64,000 bases of DNA from Pseudomonadota bacterium (GCA_031119395.1 JAVHYA010000006.1:1-64000), one strand, 5' to 3'; counted from the stretch's first letter, positions 38,742-48,854 are shown. Numbers and translations: made by a program. Notes: a model not told the origin generated them from the letters alone.

Positions 38742-39393
38742 GCGCGCCCTCCTCGTTCCAGGGAATGTCCAGGCCGAGACTGCCGACGGCATGGGCCCAG
38801 CGCGCCGATACGCTGGCGTCCACACGGTTGGCTGCGCTCGACAGCACGCAGTCGCCCTCCGACAGGGAGGCGTCGACCAGCACGCTCACCGACTGGTCGG
38901 CAAATTGGTCCTGCAATGCCGCGCCGAATCGCTCATGGTCCGCCCGCGACAGGCTCAGGCTTGCGGGGCGACCGTCGTCGAGCAGCAACTGCACGGCCTC
39001 CTGCGCCACCTCGGCCAGCCCCTGGGTGCCGCCGGCGAGTTCGCGGCGCAGCACCTGGCGGGCGATGGCACAGGCGATCTCCAGGCTGCCTCGTGCGATG
39101 TCCTGCTGCGCCCGCGCCAGGCCCAGGCTCGCCGCATCGAACAGCGCGGCGAAACGGGCTGCGTGCTCCGCCAGCGAGCGGTCGAAGGCCTCCTGCATTT
39201 CGGCCCGCACACGCGCAGTTGCCTCGGCCACCCCGTCGGCATGGCCCTGGGCATAGCCATGCGAGCGTGCATCCCGCACGGCCTCCGGCCGGATCACGGG
39301 GGCCTGCTCGGGCGTGGTGCCCACGCGGGCGAAAGTCCAGGGCGAGGCGACGCCCAGATCTTCGGCAGCAATGAAACGGGAGGTGCGCACCAT
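38731..39393 (-). CDS. fliH: Flagellar assembly protein FliH
   Basis: [32 protein letters not shown]...; located between fliG and fliI. Confidence 0.88.
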   Translation of the reverse strand: MVRTSRFIAAEDLGVASPWTFARVGTTPEQAPVIRPEAVRDARSHGYAQGHADGVAEATARVRAEMQEAFDRSLAEHAARFAALFDAASLGLARAQQDIARGSLEIACAIARQVLRRELAGGTQGLAEVAQEAVQLLLDDGRPASLSLSRADHERFGAALQDQFADQSVSVLVDASLSEGDCVLSSAANRVDASVSARWAHAVGSLGLDIPWNEEGAHAA

Positions 39394-39397
39394 GGGT

Positions 39398-40387
39398 TCA
39401 GACCATGCCGGCACCGCCGCCCAGGACGATCTGGCCATCGTCGGCGAGTTGGCGAACCGCCTTCAGGATCTCCTTCTGCTGCGCCTCGACCTCGGCCAGG
39501 CGCAGCGGCCCGCGCGACTCCAGGTCTTCGCGCAGCGACTCGGCGGCGCGCGACGACATGTTGGAGAGAAACTTCTCCCGCAATGCAGGGGGCGCGCCCT
39601 TCAGAGCCACGACCAGGGTCTCCGATGCGATCTCCTTGAGCACCAGCTGGATGGACTTGTCGTCGAGCTTGAGCGTGTCCTCGAACACGAACATCAGGTC
39701 GGCGATTTCCTGCGCCAGGTCGGGGTCGTGGCTGCGGATCGCCTCGACCGCCTGGGTATCGACGCCGGCGCCAAGCATGTTGATCATGCCCGCAGCCGCC
39801 TTGGCACCACCGAGCGTCGGCTTGCGCACCTTGGCGCCCCCGGCAAGGATCCTCCCCATCACCTCGTTGAGGTCCTGCAGGGCGGCCGGATGCATGCCTT
39901 CGAGCGTCGCCACACGCAGCAGCACCTCGGCGCGGCGCTCCTCGGGCAGCTGCACCAGGATCGACGCCGCGTGGTCGGGTTCGAGGTGCACCAGGATCGC
40001 GGCCACGATCTGCGGATGCTCGATCTTCAGCACTTCGGCCACCGATGGGGCGTCCATCCAGCGCAGGTTCTCGATGCCGGTCAATTGCAGCGGCTGCAGG
40101 ATGCGATCGACCAGGATGGTCGCCTTTTCCTCGCCCAGGGCACGCTGCAGCACGGCACGCACATAGTCGCCGGTGTCGGCGGCAAACAGGCCCTGACCGG
40201 CGGTGGCGGTGACGAAGCGATCCGCCACCTCGCCCAGCCGGTCGCGCGAAACGACACGGGTCTTGGCGATGGTCTCGCCGATCTTCTGCACCTCGCGCGG
40301 CGACAGGTGCCGGAGCACCTCGCCGGCTTCCTGCTCCCCCAGGGACATCAGCAGGATGGCTGCGTCGTTGAGGCCTTGTTCGTCCAT
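39398..40387 (-). CDS. fliG: Flagellar motor switch protein FliG
   Basis: NDAAILLMSLGEQEAGEVLRHLSPREVQKIGETIA...EHPQIVAAILVHLEPDHAASILVQLPE...LKLDDKSIQLVLKEI. Confidence 0.96.
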   Translation of the reverse strand: MDEQGLNDAAILLMSLGEQEAGEVLRHLSPREVQKIGETIAKTRVVSRDRLGEVADRFVTATAGQGLFAADTGDYVRAVLQRALGEEKATILVDRILQPLQLTGIENLRWMDAPSVAEVLKIEHPQIVAAILVHLEPDHAASILVQLPEERRAEVLLRVATLEGMHPAALQDLNEVMGRILAGGAKVRKPTLGGAKAAAGMINMLGAGVDTQAVEAIRSHDPDLAQEIADLMFVFEDTLKLDDKSIQLVLKEIASETLVVALKGAPPALREKFLSNMSSRAAESLREDLESRGPLRLAEVEAQQKEILKAVRQLADDGQIVLGGGAGMV

Positions 40388-40408
40388 GGTGCGTCCGGGT
40401 CCTCGCGT

Positions 40409-42142
40409 TCAGGGGGTGGCCGCGGCGTCGCCGTTGACCCAGGTCTTGACGATGTTGGCCACGGCGACGGGGTTCTGGCGGGCCATCTGGCGCGCTCCCT
40501 CGAGCCGTGCCTGCTCGGGCACCTCGCTGCTCGCCGTCCCCGCAAGACGCTCGACCTCGGGCCCGGCCAAAGCCGGGCGCTGCGGCTCGTCGGCAATCAG
40601 GGCACTCAGCTGCGCGCCCTGCGCAGGCACCACGGGCGCAGGCCGGTGGCTGGCCAGCACCTTGATGCCGGGCCGCACGAAGCCGAAGAGCACCACCGCG
40701 CCGAGCAGCGCCAGGGCCACGGGCCACGCCAGGCCGCGCACCATGTCGAGCATCTCGGGCCGCTTCCACAAGGGCAGCTCCGCCGGTGCACCCACGTCCA
40801 CCAGGAAGGGTGCGTTCATCAGGTTGACCGAATCCCCGCGCTCCTTGCTGTAGCCGATGCTTTCGCGTACCAGCGCGGTCATCTGTTCGATCTGCTGCGC
40901 CGACAGCGCGGTGGGCGTGACCTTGCCCTGGGCATCGCCGACGCTGGCATAGTTCACCACCACGGCCGCGCTCAGCCGGCGCACCTGGCCGGTCGCTCCG
41001 CGAACGGTCTTGACGGTCTTGTCGACCTCGTAGTTGGTCACCGATTCGCGCCGGCCGGGCGGACGGGCCGGCGCGCCGGCCGCTGCGCCCGCACCGGCAC
41101 CCGCCGACAGTGGCGCAGCCGAGCCGTTGATGGGCGCGGACGCCGGGCCGGGCGGCTGGTTGGACGTCGCGCCGGGAACCCCACCGGCCGCGGCCGCCGC
41201 TGCGGCGCCGCCAGTGGTTTCGACGGTCTGCTGGCTGCGCACCGCGCTCACCTCGGCGGCCAGATTGGGCTTGTGCTCCTCGGACGTGGCCTCGGTCTGC
41301 GAGAAATCGACATCCGCCGTGACCTGGGCCTTGACGTTCTGGCGGCCGACCACCGGCTCGAGGATGTCCAGGATGCGGCGCGTGAGCTGCTGCTCGATCT
41401 GCTGGGTGTAGGCCAGTTGCTGTGCATCGGCCGCGCCGCCGGCGCCGCCTTCACCGGTGGTCGACAGCAGCTTGCCGGTGTCGTCCACCACGCTCACCGC
41501 GGCAGGCGTGAGTTCGGGCACGCTGGATGCCACCAGGTGCACGATGCCGGCCACCTGGTTCCGCTCGAGCGTGCGGCCCGGGTAAAGAGACAACAGCACC
41601 GACGCGGAAGGCTTGAGCTGCTCCCGGAAAAAGCCGTTCTGCTGGGGCAGCGCCAGGTGCACCCGTGCGCTCTGGACCGACCCCAGGGCCTGGATCGACC
41701 GCGTGAGCTCGCCCTCCAGCGCGCGCTGGAAGCTGAGCTTCTCCTGAAACTGCGTCATCCCGAAACGGGCGTTGTCGGTCAGTTCGTAGCCGGCCACCGA
41801 TCCCTTGGGCAGCCCTTGCGACGCCAGGCGCAGGCGCACGTCATGCACCTTGTCGGCAGGCACCAGCACTGCGCCGCCGCCCTCCGAGTACTTGTAGGGG
41901 ATGTTCATCTGCGCCAACTGGGCCACGATGGCGCCGCCGTCCTTGTCGGCGAGGTTGGTGTAGAGCACGCGCCAGTCCGGCGTGCGCGCCAGCGCCACCG
42001 CGGCCACCAGCAGGGCAACCATGAGCGCCAGCCCGATGCCCAAGCGCATGCGCTGGGCCGGCGAGAGCGTGGAGAGCCTGGACGTCCAGGCAGGCGCGCC
42101 GGGGTTGGCGGAAGCGTTGGTGGTGAGGGCGACGGCGGACAT
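40409..42142 (-). CDS. fliF: Flagellar M-ring protein FliF
   Basis: WRVLYTNLADKDGGAIVAQLAQMNIPYKY...FGMTQFQEKLSFQRALEGELTRSIQALGSVQSARVHLALP...; start at MSAVALTT. Confidence 0.95.
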   Translation of the reverse strand: MSAVALTTNASANPGAPAWTSRLSTLSPAQRMRLGIGLALMVALLVAAVALARTPDWRVLYTNLADKDGGAIVAQLAQMNIPYKYSEGGGAVLVPADKVHDVRLRLASQGLPKGSVAGYELTDNARFGMTQFQEKLSFQRALEGELTRSIQALGSVQSARVHLALPQQNGFFREQLKPSASVLLSLYPGRTLERNQVAGIVHLVASSVPELTPAAVSVVDDTGKLLSTTGEGGAGGAADAQQLAYTQQIEQQLTRRILDILEPVVGRQNVKAQVTADVDFSQTEATSEEHKPNLAAEVSAVRSQQTVETTGGAAAAAAAGGVPGATSNQPPGPASAPINGSAAPLSAGAGAGAAAGAPARPPGRRESVTNYEVDKTVKTVRGATGQVRRLSAAVVVNYASVGDAQGKVTPTALSAQQIEQMTALVRESIGYSKERGDSVNLMNAPFLVDVGAPAELPLWKRPEMLDMVRGLAWPVALALLGAVVLFGFVRPGIKVLASHRPAPVVPAQGAQLSALIADEPQRPALAGPEVERLAGTASSEVPEQARLEGARQMARQNPVAVANIVKTWVNGDAAATP

Positions 42143-42295
42143 GGGGCGGCTGGTGGCAATCGGAGGCGGCATCCTTGCCACCCCGCTGCGACGGATTATT
42201 CGGGCACGCCCCACGCGCATAAGGCCGATAAAGCAGCCGTTTTTGCCCTATTTCTCGGGGATCGACGGCGCGCGGGCGGCCCTAGCATCCACGCC

Positions 42296-42601
42296 ATGGA
42301 CTTCAAGCTCTCTCCCGTTTCGCCCGCCGCCCTCGCGCGACCCGCCGTGGCGCCCCGAACGGTGTCGGCGGGCGCGGAAGCCGGCTTCTCCACCGCGCTG
42401 TCGGGGGCGCTCAAGTCGCTCAGCGCGTCGCAGGCCGAAGCGACGCAGATGCAGCGGGAAGTGCAGATGGAGAACCCCCAGGTGAGCCTGGAGCAGACCA
42501 TGGTGTCGATGCAGAAGGCCCAGATCGGCTTTCAGGCCGCGCTGCACGTGCGCAACCGCATGGTGCAGGCCTACACCGACATCATGAACATGCAGGTCTG
42601 A
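42296..42601 (+). CDS. fliE: Flagellar hook-basal body complex protein FliE
   Basis: ATQMQREVQMENPQVSLEQTMVSMQKAQIGFQAALHVRNRMVQAYTDIMNMQV; divergent from fliF. Confidence 0.93.
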   Translation: MDFKLSPVSPAALARPAVAPRTVSAGAEAGFSTALSGALKSLSASQAEATQMQREVQMENPQVSLEQTMVSMQKAQIGFQAALHVRNRMVQAYTDIMNMQV

Positions 42602-42674
42602 CGCGGCGGGCGGGGCTGGCGCTCGTCGTGCGTGCCGCGCCGGCAACCAAGCTGCACACCCTCGTGCCAGCGCT

Positions 42675-42986
42675 TCAGTGGATCATCTGAAGGCTGCCCT
42701 CGAACATGTTCGCCACGTCGTTGAGCCAGGGCTCGGCCAGCACCCGGATCTCGGCGTCGTTGCGCAGGATGCGCTGCATGATGCGGGTCTTTTCCGCGCG
42801 GTCTTCGCGGGGCAGCTCCTCGCTCTTGCCGCGGTAGCGCAGCTGCTCGATCAGGACGGCACAGGCGCCCTCGCAACGCACGACATCGTCCCAGTCCTCG
42901 CGCCGTGCAGCCTCGAGCATCTGCAGACTGGCTGCCTCGATGGCCTTGTAGTAGTCAAGCAGTCGGTCTTGCATGAGAAGCTCCAT
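42675..42986 (-). CDS. fliT: Flagellar protein FliT-like chaperone
   Basis: 103-aa helical protein MELLMQDRLLDYYKAIEAASLQMLEAARREDWDDVVRCEGAC... downstream of fliS. Confidence 0.72.
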   Translation of the reverse strand: MELLMQDRLLDYYKAIEAASLQMLEAARREDWDDVVRCEGACAVLIEQLRYRGKSEELPREDRAEKTRIMQRILRNDAEIRVLAEPWLNDVANMFEGSLQMIH

Positions 42987-43015
42987 CGGGCATTCTGTTC
43001 CTGTCTGCCTGACGC

Positions 43016-43456
43016 TCAAGCCGCGAGGAGTGGCGCAGCCGCTGCGGGCGCCTTCGCCGCCGCCGTCTGTCCGATCTCCTGCCAGGCCTGCGCCACCGGC
43101 GCGATCAGTGCGGCGACCTCGGCCACGGCCTGTGCGTCGTTGCGAAGGTTGGCGACCGTGAGGCGCGACACGCAATAGTCGTACAGCGCACCGAGTCTCT
43201 CGGCCAGCTCGCCGCCCTGGGCACTGTCCAGCCCGCCCTTGAGGCCTTCATCGAGGAAGCGGATCGCCCGGCCGAGCTGCGTGCCCTTGGCCACGATGTC
43301 ACCACGGTGCAATGCGGCCTCCGCCTGCGCCAGCGCATGGCGCAGGCCGCCGAAGACCAGGTCGATGAGCTGGTGCGGGCTCGCGCCGTCCACGTTGGTC
43401 TCGACACTCACCTTGCGGTAGGCGTTGGCGGCTCTGGCGTACGGGGCAATGTACAT
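43016..43456 (-). CDS. fliS: Flagellar secretion chaperone FliS
   Basis: NAYRKVSVETNVDGASPHQLIDLVFGGLRHALAQAEAAL...LGALYDYCVSRLTVANLRND. Confidence 0.93.
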   Translation of the reverse strand: MYIAPYARAANAYRKVSVETNVDGASPHQLIDLVFGGLRHALAQAEAALHRGDIVAKGTQLGRAIRFLDEGLKGGLDSAQGGELAERLGALYDYCVSRLTVANLRNDAQAVAEVAALIAPVAQAWQEIGQTAAAKAPAAAAPLLAA

Positions 43457-43487
43457 GGTGTCTTCTTCCTGCTGCTGTATACCTTCT

Positions 43488-43514
43488 TTATCGGCATTCC
43501 GGGCGCCGACTCAA
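43488..43514 (-). promoter_or_regulatory. Candidate sigma-28 promoter upstream of fliS
   Basis: Minus strand TTGA-N15-GCCGATAA, 32 bp before the fliS start. Confidence 0.45.
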
Positions 43515-43613
43515 GGGCTCGGCGCGCTTTTCGTCGATCGGCCGGAGCAACTCAGGTCCGGGCGGTGCCGATGACGACGGCGCGCACGAGACCGGGGCCC
43601 GCGGCCAAGGGCA

Positions 43614-45074
43614 TCAGCTGGTGGACTTGTTCCACTGCGCGATCTGGTTGGTGATGTAGGTGCTCAGCGAGTTCAGGGAGGCCACCTTGGTGTCCAGCGC
43701 CGTGTACTGGGCGCGCAGGCGCGCCTCGGTCGCGGTCAGGCGGTTGTTCATCGCGTCCTGGTCGTTGCTGTTGGCCTTCTTCTGCTGGTCCAGCGAGGCG
43801 GTCTTGCTGGCGATCGCGCCGCCCGTGCCGAGGATGGAATCCATCAGGCCCTTGAGCTTGAGGCCGAAGCCCTGCGTAGCGTCGTTGCCGGTGGCGTTGG
43901 TGAAGAATTTCTGGACGTCGTCCGGCGAGCTGGCCAGCGCTGCGCTGAACTTGGTGTTGTCGAGCGAGATGCTGCCATCGCCCGTCTTCGAGACGCCGAT
44001 GCCCAGGCTCGACAGCATCGTGATGTTGCCGGAGGTCGTGGTGCTGAGCAGTCGTCGCAGGGCGTTCTGCATCGAGACGGTCGTCGAATCGCCCTGCAGC
44101 AGCGCCGCCGTCTTGGTCGACGCGTCGTACTTCGTCGCCTGGTTGAGCATGCTGTTGGTCGCGTTGTAGGCCGTCACGAAATCGCTGGCGAGCTTGGTGA
44201 TGGCCGTGTTGTCGACCGCCAGGCTCACCTCCACCGCCGACGTCGTTTCCTTCACGAGCGTCATGCTCAGGCCGGGGACGGTGTTGGACAGCGTGTTCGT
44301 TTCCGAGTCGATGCCGATGCCGTTGAGCGTGGCATGCGCGTTCTGCCCCATCTGCAGGGCGCTCGCCTGAGCCGCGCCCCCCATGCCGAAGGCGCCCGCG
44401 CCCGGGTCGAAGGCGAAGCGGGAGAGGCCGGCGTCGTCGGCGTCGTTCCCGTCGCCATCGATGACCTGCAGGCGAAAGCCCGAGGACACACCGGTGGTGT
44501 TGGAGCGCAGCAGCAGACGCTCGCCGGTCGCGTCCGTGACCACCGTGGCGGTCACGCCCGCATTGGCCGCATTGATCTTGGCCGCCATGCCCGAGACGGT
44601 CGCGTCCGCGGCGGTGATGTCGATCGTGATCTCGCTGCTGCCGTCCTTGGCGACGAAGCTGCCGGAGCTCCAGTTCCCCAGCTGCAGCTTCATGGTGCCG
44701 GTTCCTGTCGAGGACCCCGAGGCAACCGCCGCCGAAGCCGCGGACTGCGCCTTGGCGAGTTGGGAGACCTGGACGCTGAAGCTGGTCGCGGCCGCGCGTG
44801 CGCTGTCGACCACCGCGGCCTTGACGACCGTGGCGTCAGAGGACGTGGCCGTCTTGGCGTTCCAGGCGCTGGCGGTCGCCAGCTTGTTCGCGATGTCCTG
44901 CAAGGACGCGAACTGCGACTTGATGGAGCCGTAGGCGGAAATCTTGCTGTCGATGGTCGTCGCGTTGGTCTGCAGCTTGGTGAGCGGGGCCTTCTCGACG
45001 CTCATCAGCTTGGTGATGATCGACTCGACGTCCAGGCCGCTGCCGATGCCGGCGGATGAGACGGATGCTGCCAT
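43614..45074 (-). CDS. fliD: Flagellar filament cap protein FliD (HAP2)
   Basis: VSSAGIGSGLDVESIITKLMSVEKAPLTKLQ...; C-terminal ARLRAQYTALDTKVASLNSLSTYITNQIAQWNKS. Confidence 0.95.
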   Translation of the reverse strand: MAASVSSAGIGSGLDVESIITKLMSVEKAPLTKLQTNATTIDSKISAYGSIKSQFASLQDIANKLATASAWNAKTATSSDATVVKAAVVDSARAAATSFSVQVSQLAKAQSAASAAVASGSSTGTGTMKLQLGNWSSGSFVAKDGSSEITIDITAADATVSGMAAKINAANAGVTATVVTDATGERLLLRSNTTGVSSGFRLQVIDGDGNDADDAGLSRFAFDPGAGAFGMGGAAQASALQMGQNAHATLNGIGIDSETNTLSNTVPGLSMTLVKETTSAVEVSLAVDNTAITKLASDFVTAYNATNSMLNQATKYDASTKTAALLQGDSTTVSMQNALRRLLSTTTSGNITMLSSLGIGVSKTGDGSISLDNTKFSAALASSPDDVQKFFTNATGNDATQGFGLKLKGLMDSILGTGGAIASKTASLDQQKKANSNDQDAMNNRLTATEARLRAQYTALDTKVASLNSLSTYITNQIAQWNKSTS

Positions 45075-45121
45075 TCGAGATCTCCTTGAGTGCGTCAACC
45101 GCCGCCCGGGATTGCAAAGGG

Positions 45122-45162
45122 CAAAAAGGGCGGCGAACGGAATTTTCCGTTGGCCGCCTTTT
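45122..45162 (-). terminator. Rho-independent terminator after fliC
   Basis: Hairpin GGCGGCGAACGGA-ATTT-TCCGTTGGCCGCC (one mismatch) followed on the minus strand by CCCTTTTTGC. Confidence 0.75.
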
Positions 45163-45218
45163 CTTGAAGCGTGCAGGAAGCCGGCGATTCGGCCCCTGCT
45201 CCTGCGTTTGCCGAGGTC

Positions 45219-46364
45219 TTACTTCAGCAGCGACAGCACCGTCTGCGGGATCTGGTTGGCCTGTGCCACCATGGCCGTGCCGGCCTGTTGCAGGATCTGG
45301 GCGCGCGACAGGTTGGCGGTTTCGGAGGCGAAGTCGGCATCCTGGATGCGGCTGCGTGCGGCAGAGGTGTTCTCGGCCGTCGTCTGCAGGTTCGTCACGA
45401 CGGACTCGAAGCGGTTCTGGATCGCACCCAGCGTGGCGCGCGAGCTGTTGACCGATGCCAGGGCACTGTCGAGCTGCGTGATCGCGGCCTGGGCGTTGGT
45501 GAACGACGAGACGGTCAGCGAAGCGATGCCGGTCGTGCTGGTCGACGTACCGAAGGCGCCGGCAGCGAGGCTGTCCGTGGCGTTGGCGCCGGCGCCGCCG
45601 ACGGTGATGGCCGACGCCGAGGTCAGCGTCAACTGGCCGGAGACGGAGTCGTACGAAGCGCCGACGCCGGTTTGCGAAGACACGCCGTTGATGGCCGTCG
45701 CGAGCTGGGCAGCACGCTCCTGTGCGCTGCCGGCAGCGGCGATCGCACCGACGGACACGTTGTTGATGGTCAGGCCACCGGCCGTGATGGCGTTCGCGAA
45801 GCCGGTCAGGCCACTGGCCGCGACCGAGCCTTCGACGCGGGTCGTCGTGCCGCCGAGCGCGGCGGTGCCGACGTTGGCGATGCTGGTGATCGAGATCGTC
45901 TGGCCGGCGTTGGCACCGACCTGGAAGGCGACGCCGTTGAACGAGCCGTCGAGCAGGTTGCGGCCGTTGAAGGAGGTCTGCGCAGAGACGCGGTTGATTT
46001 CCGAGGACAGCTGCGAGAACTCGGCTTGGAGCGCGTCGCGGTCGACCTGCGAGTTCGTGCCGTTGGATGCCTGCACGGCCAGTTCACGCATGCGCTGCAG
46101 GTTGTTGCCGACCTGGCCCAGTGCGCCTTCGGCGGTCTGCGCCAGCGAGATGCCGTCGTTGGCGTTGCGCACCGCCTGGTTCAGGCCACGCACCTGGGAG
46201 CTCATGCGCTCGGAGATCGCGAGGCCGGCGGCGTCGTCCTTGGCGCTGTTGATGCGCAGGCCCGAGGACAGGCGCTGCAGGGAGGTGGACAAGGAGGACT
46301 GGCTCGCGCTGAGGTTGCGTTGGGCGGTGAGCGAGCTGATGTTGGTGTTGATGATCGAGGCCAT
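45219..46364 (-). CDS. fliC: Flagellin FliC
   Basis: [54 protein letters not shown] and C-terminal [25 protein letters not shown]. Confidence 0.97.
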   Translation of the reverse strand: MASIINTNISSLTAQRNLSASQSSLSTSLQRLSSGLRINSAKDDAAGLAISERMSSQVRGLNQAVRNANDGISLAQTAEGALGQVGNNLQRMRELAVQASNGTNSQVDRDALQAEFSQLSSEINRVSAQTSFNGRNLLDGSFNGVAFQVGANAGQTISITSIANVGTAALGGTTTRVEGSVAASGLTGFANAITAGGLTINNVSVGAIAAAGSAQERAAQLATAINGVSSQTGVGASYDSVSGQLTLTSASAITVGGAGANATDSLAAGAFGTSTSTTGIASLTVSSFTNAQAAITQLDSALASVNSSRATLGAIQNRFESVVTNLQTTAENTSAARSRIQDADFASETANLSRAQILQQAGTAMVAQANQIPQTVLSLLK

Positions 46365-46461
46365 GTTGAGTAACTCCTAAACGGATTGATCCGGCATCGC
46401 TGCCAATGTCGCCAGTGGGCCACTGGCTTGCCAGACGGACCCGGTCGGGGCCGCTGAGTGG

Positions 46462-46489
46462 TTTTCGGGCATCTCAACCCCTGTCTTTA
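46462..46489 (-). promoter_or_regulatory. Sigma-28 promoter of fliC
   Basis: Minus strand TAAA-GACAGGGGTTGAGAT-GCCCGAAAA, N15 spacing. Confidence 0.7.
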
Positions 46490-46506
46490 GCGCTTTATTT
46501 TTCGAG

Positions 46507-46710
46507 TCGAACCCTAAAGATTGCGGCGCTGCGGCGGACACGAAGGCTGTAACAACTGCCGGCGCGGCGGGCCTGTCAGCCACAGGAACTGTTACGAAAA
46601 GTTCGTTTTCGCCACACTTTTGCCCGTCGCGGCGATCAATCGGGAGCAGATTGAGGCAAGCGCGCACTCGCCTTTTCTTACATCTTTGGTATTCGAACCC
46701 TCGAGATTGC
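46507..46710. repeat. Imperfect direct repeats in the fliC-flhD intergenic region
   Basis: TCGAACCCTAAAGATTGC (46507-46524) and TCGAACCCTCGAGATTGC (46693-46710), 16/18 identical. Confidence 0.6.
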
Positions 46711-46898
46711 AACTCGCACAACGAGGTCTTTTGTTTTCTAAATCGTCTAGTTGAACACTTTGGTTGTAGGCAAACAGCCCGCGGCGATGTCAGACAGGGA
46801 GACACAGGGAACAGCGAAGTGCCTATTAAAGTTTTTGTTACGAAATACACAATTTGCTCATCACACCGGGTCGCCGACCCCAGCGGATGTAACCGAAT

Positions 46899-47231
46899 AT
46901 GACGAGCGAACAGATCCTGGCCGAGATCAAAGAGGCCAACCTCACCTACCTCATGCTGGCCCAGAGCCTCATCCGCAAGGACAAGCCCCAGGCCCTGTTC
47001 CGTCTGGGCATTTCCGAGGAATCGGCCGACCTGCTGGAAACGCTGTCGCCTGCGCAGGTGATGAAGCTGGCGTCGGGCAACATGCTGCTGTGCCGATTCC
47101 GCGCAGACGACAACATGGTCTGGAGCCTCCTGACCAACCACAACCTGCAGGGGCGCACTGCCAACGACGCGACCACCCGGCTGCACGCCAACATCGTGAT
47201 GTCGGGACGCTTCGCCGACGCGGCGTCCTGA
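46899..47231 (+). CDS. flhD: Flagellar transcriptional activator FlhD
   Basis: EIKEANLTYLMLAQSLIRKDKPQALFRLGISEESADLLETLSPAQVMKLASGNMLLCRFR. Confidence 0.95.
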   Translation: MTSEQILAEIKEANLTYLMLAQSLIRKDKPQALFRLGISEESADLLETLSPAQVMKLASGNMLLCRFRADDNMVWSLLTNHNLQGRTANDATTRLHANIVMSGRFADAAS

Positions 47232-47255
47232 CCGCAGGGGCAAGGAGCGACGAGC

Positions 47256-47795
47256 ATGGCCACGAACAAGAGCGTCCTGAACGAATCGCGCCAGATCGAC
47301 CGGGCCATCAGCCTGATCGAGATGGGCGCACGCCTGCAGGTCCTGGAGAGCGAGACCGAGCTGTCCTACGAACGGCTGCTGCGCCTGTACAAGGAGGTGG
47401 CTGGCCGCTCGCCGTCCAAGGGCCAGCTGCCGTTCTCGACCGACTGGTTCCTCACGTGGCAGCCCAACATCCATGCCTCGTTGTTCCAGAACATCTACAC
47501 CTACCTGTCCAAGACCAGTTCGCTCGAGAGCATCGACCTGTTGATCAAGGCCTATCAGCTCTACACCGAGCAGGTGGGCGCCTGCGCGCTCGAGCCGCTG
47601 CTGTCGATCACCCGTGCCTGGCGTCTCACGCGCTTCGTGGACAACGACATGCTGCACATGACGGCCTGCAGTTGCTGCGGCGGCCACTTCATCACCGAGC
47701 CGTACGAGAACGCCCGCCACTTCGTCTGCGGCCTGTGCGAGCCGCCGGCCCGGGCCGGCAAGGGCGCGGGCACGGGCGGGATTCAGCTGCAGTGA
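47256..47795 (+). CDS. flhC: Flagellar transcriptional activator FlhC
   Basis: IDRAISLIEMGARLQVLESETELSYERLLRLYKEVAGRSPSKGQLPFSTDWF; zinc cysteines CSCCGGHF...CGLC. Confidence 0.96.
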   Translation: MATNKSVLNESRQIDRAISLIEMGARLQVLESETELSYERLLRLYKEVAGRSPSKGQLPFSTDWFLTWQPNIHASLFQNIYTYLSKTSSLESIDLLIKAYQLYTEQVGACALEPLLSITRAWRLTRFVDNDMLHMTACSCCGGHFITEPYENARHFVCGLCEPPARAGKGAGTGGIQLQ

Positions 47796-47831
47796 TTGTG
47801 TTCGGCGCAGACCGGGCGGAAACCGCAAATA

Positions 47832-47855
47832 GGGGCCCCTGACGGCCCCTTTTTC
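47832..47855 (+). terminator. Rho-independent terminator after flhDC
   Basis: GGGGCC-CCTGAC-GGCCCC followed by TTTTT, 37 bp after the flhC stop. Confidence 0.7.
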
Positions 47856-47947
47856 ATGGACCGCACGCCCGCGGACACAGGCCCAATAGCGTCTACCGCC
47901 GAAGCGCCCCGAGCCTGAAGCGCCCTCCCCGTTCCTCCTCACACGCC

Positions 47948-48805
47948 ATGTTCGTCATCATCGGTTACCTGGTCGCGCTGGGCTGCATCTTCGGCGGCTA
48001 CATCATCCACGGCGGCAACATCGCCGTGGTGCTGCACGCCCTTCCCATCGAGCTGATGGTGATCGGGGGCGGGGCCATCGGCGCCTTCATCGTGAACAAC
48101 CAGCCCAAGGTGCTCAAGGCCACGGTCAAGATGCTGCCCAAGGCCTTCCAGGGCTCCAAGTACACGAAGGCGCGCTACATGGAACTGATGGCGATGCTCT
48201 ACGACATCCTGCAGAAGGCGCGCAAGGACGGCCTGATGTCCATCGAGAAGGACGTCGAGGCGCCGGCCGAATCCCCCATCTTCCAGGCGTACCCGACGGT
48301 GGGCAAGGACCACCACGTGGTCGAGTTCACGACCGACTACCTGCGCATGATGGTGTCGGGCAACCTCAACTCCCACGAGATCGAGGCCCTCATGGACAGC
48401 GAGATCGAGACGCACCACCAGGAATCGCATGCGCCGGTGTCGGCCATCGCGCGACTGGCTGGCGGCCTGCCCGCCTTCGGCATCGTGGCGGCGGTGCTTG
48501 GCGTGGTGAACACCATGGGCTCGGTCGGGCAGCCGCCCGCCGTCCTGGGTGCCATGATCGGCTCCGCGCTCGTGGGGACCTTCCTGGGCATCCTGCTGGC
48601 CTACGGCATCGTCGAACCGCTGGGCGGCCTGCTCGAGCAGAAGTCCGAGGATGGCACCAAGGAGTTGCAATGCATCAAGACCACGCTGCTGGCCAGCATG
48701 CAGGGCTACAACCCGACCACGGCCATCGAGTTCGGCCGCAAGGTGCTGTTCTCCACCGAACGCCCCACCTTCAACGAGCTTGAAAGCCACGTGAAGAAGA
48801 AGTAG
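47948..48805 (+). CDS. motA: Flagellar motor stator protein MotA
   Basis: IIGYLVALGCIFGGYIIHGGNIAVVLHALPIELMVIGGGAIGAFI...LPAFGIVAAVLGVVNTMG...GTFLGILLAYGIVEPLGGLLEQ. Confidence 0.96.
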   Translation: MFVIIGYLVALGCIFGGYIIHGGNIAVVLHALPIELMVIGGGAIGAFIVNNQPKVLKATVKMLPKAFQGSKYTKARYMELMAMLYDILQKARKDGLMSIEKDVEAPAESPIFQAYPTVGKDHHVVEFTTDYLRMMVSGNLNSHEIEALMDSEIETHHQESHAPVSAIARLAGGLPAFGIVAAVLGVVNTMGSVGQPPAVLGAMIGSALVGTFLGILLAYGIVEPLGGLLEQKSEDGTKELQCIKTTLLASMQGYNPTTAIEFGRKVLFSTERPTFNELESHVKKK

Positions 48806-48854
48806 CGCAGCCCCCGCGCTCCGACACCGCTCACCCGCACACCAGGACCCCCTC

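Noticed and set aside
42224-42231. GCCGATAA upstream of fliE as a sigma-28 promoter
   Set aside because: No TAAA-like -35 at the required 15-bp spacing (CACG at that position).
39314-42601. 1095-aa plus-strand ORF opposite fliH, fliG and fliF
   Set aside because: Antisense shadow of conserved flagellar genes; only its last ~100 codons correspond to the real fliE.
46521-46902. Small plus-strand ORFs in the fliC-flhD gap
   Set aside because: No motif, no convincing ribosome binding site, located in an AT-rich regulatory segment.
46377-47942. 521-aa minus-strand ORF across flhDC and the flhD upstream region
   Set aside because: Antisense to well-supported flhD and flhC; the intergenic part is AT-rich regulatory DNA.
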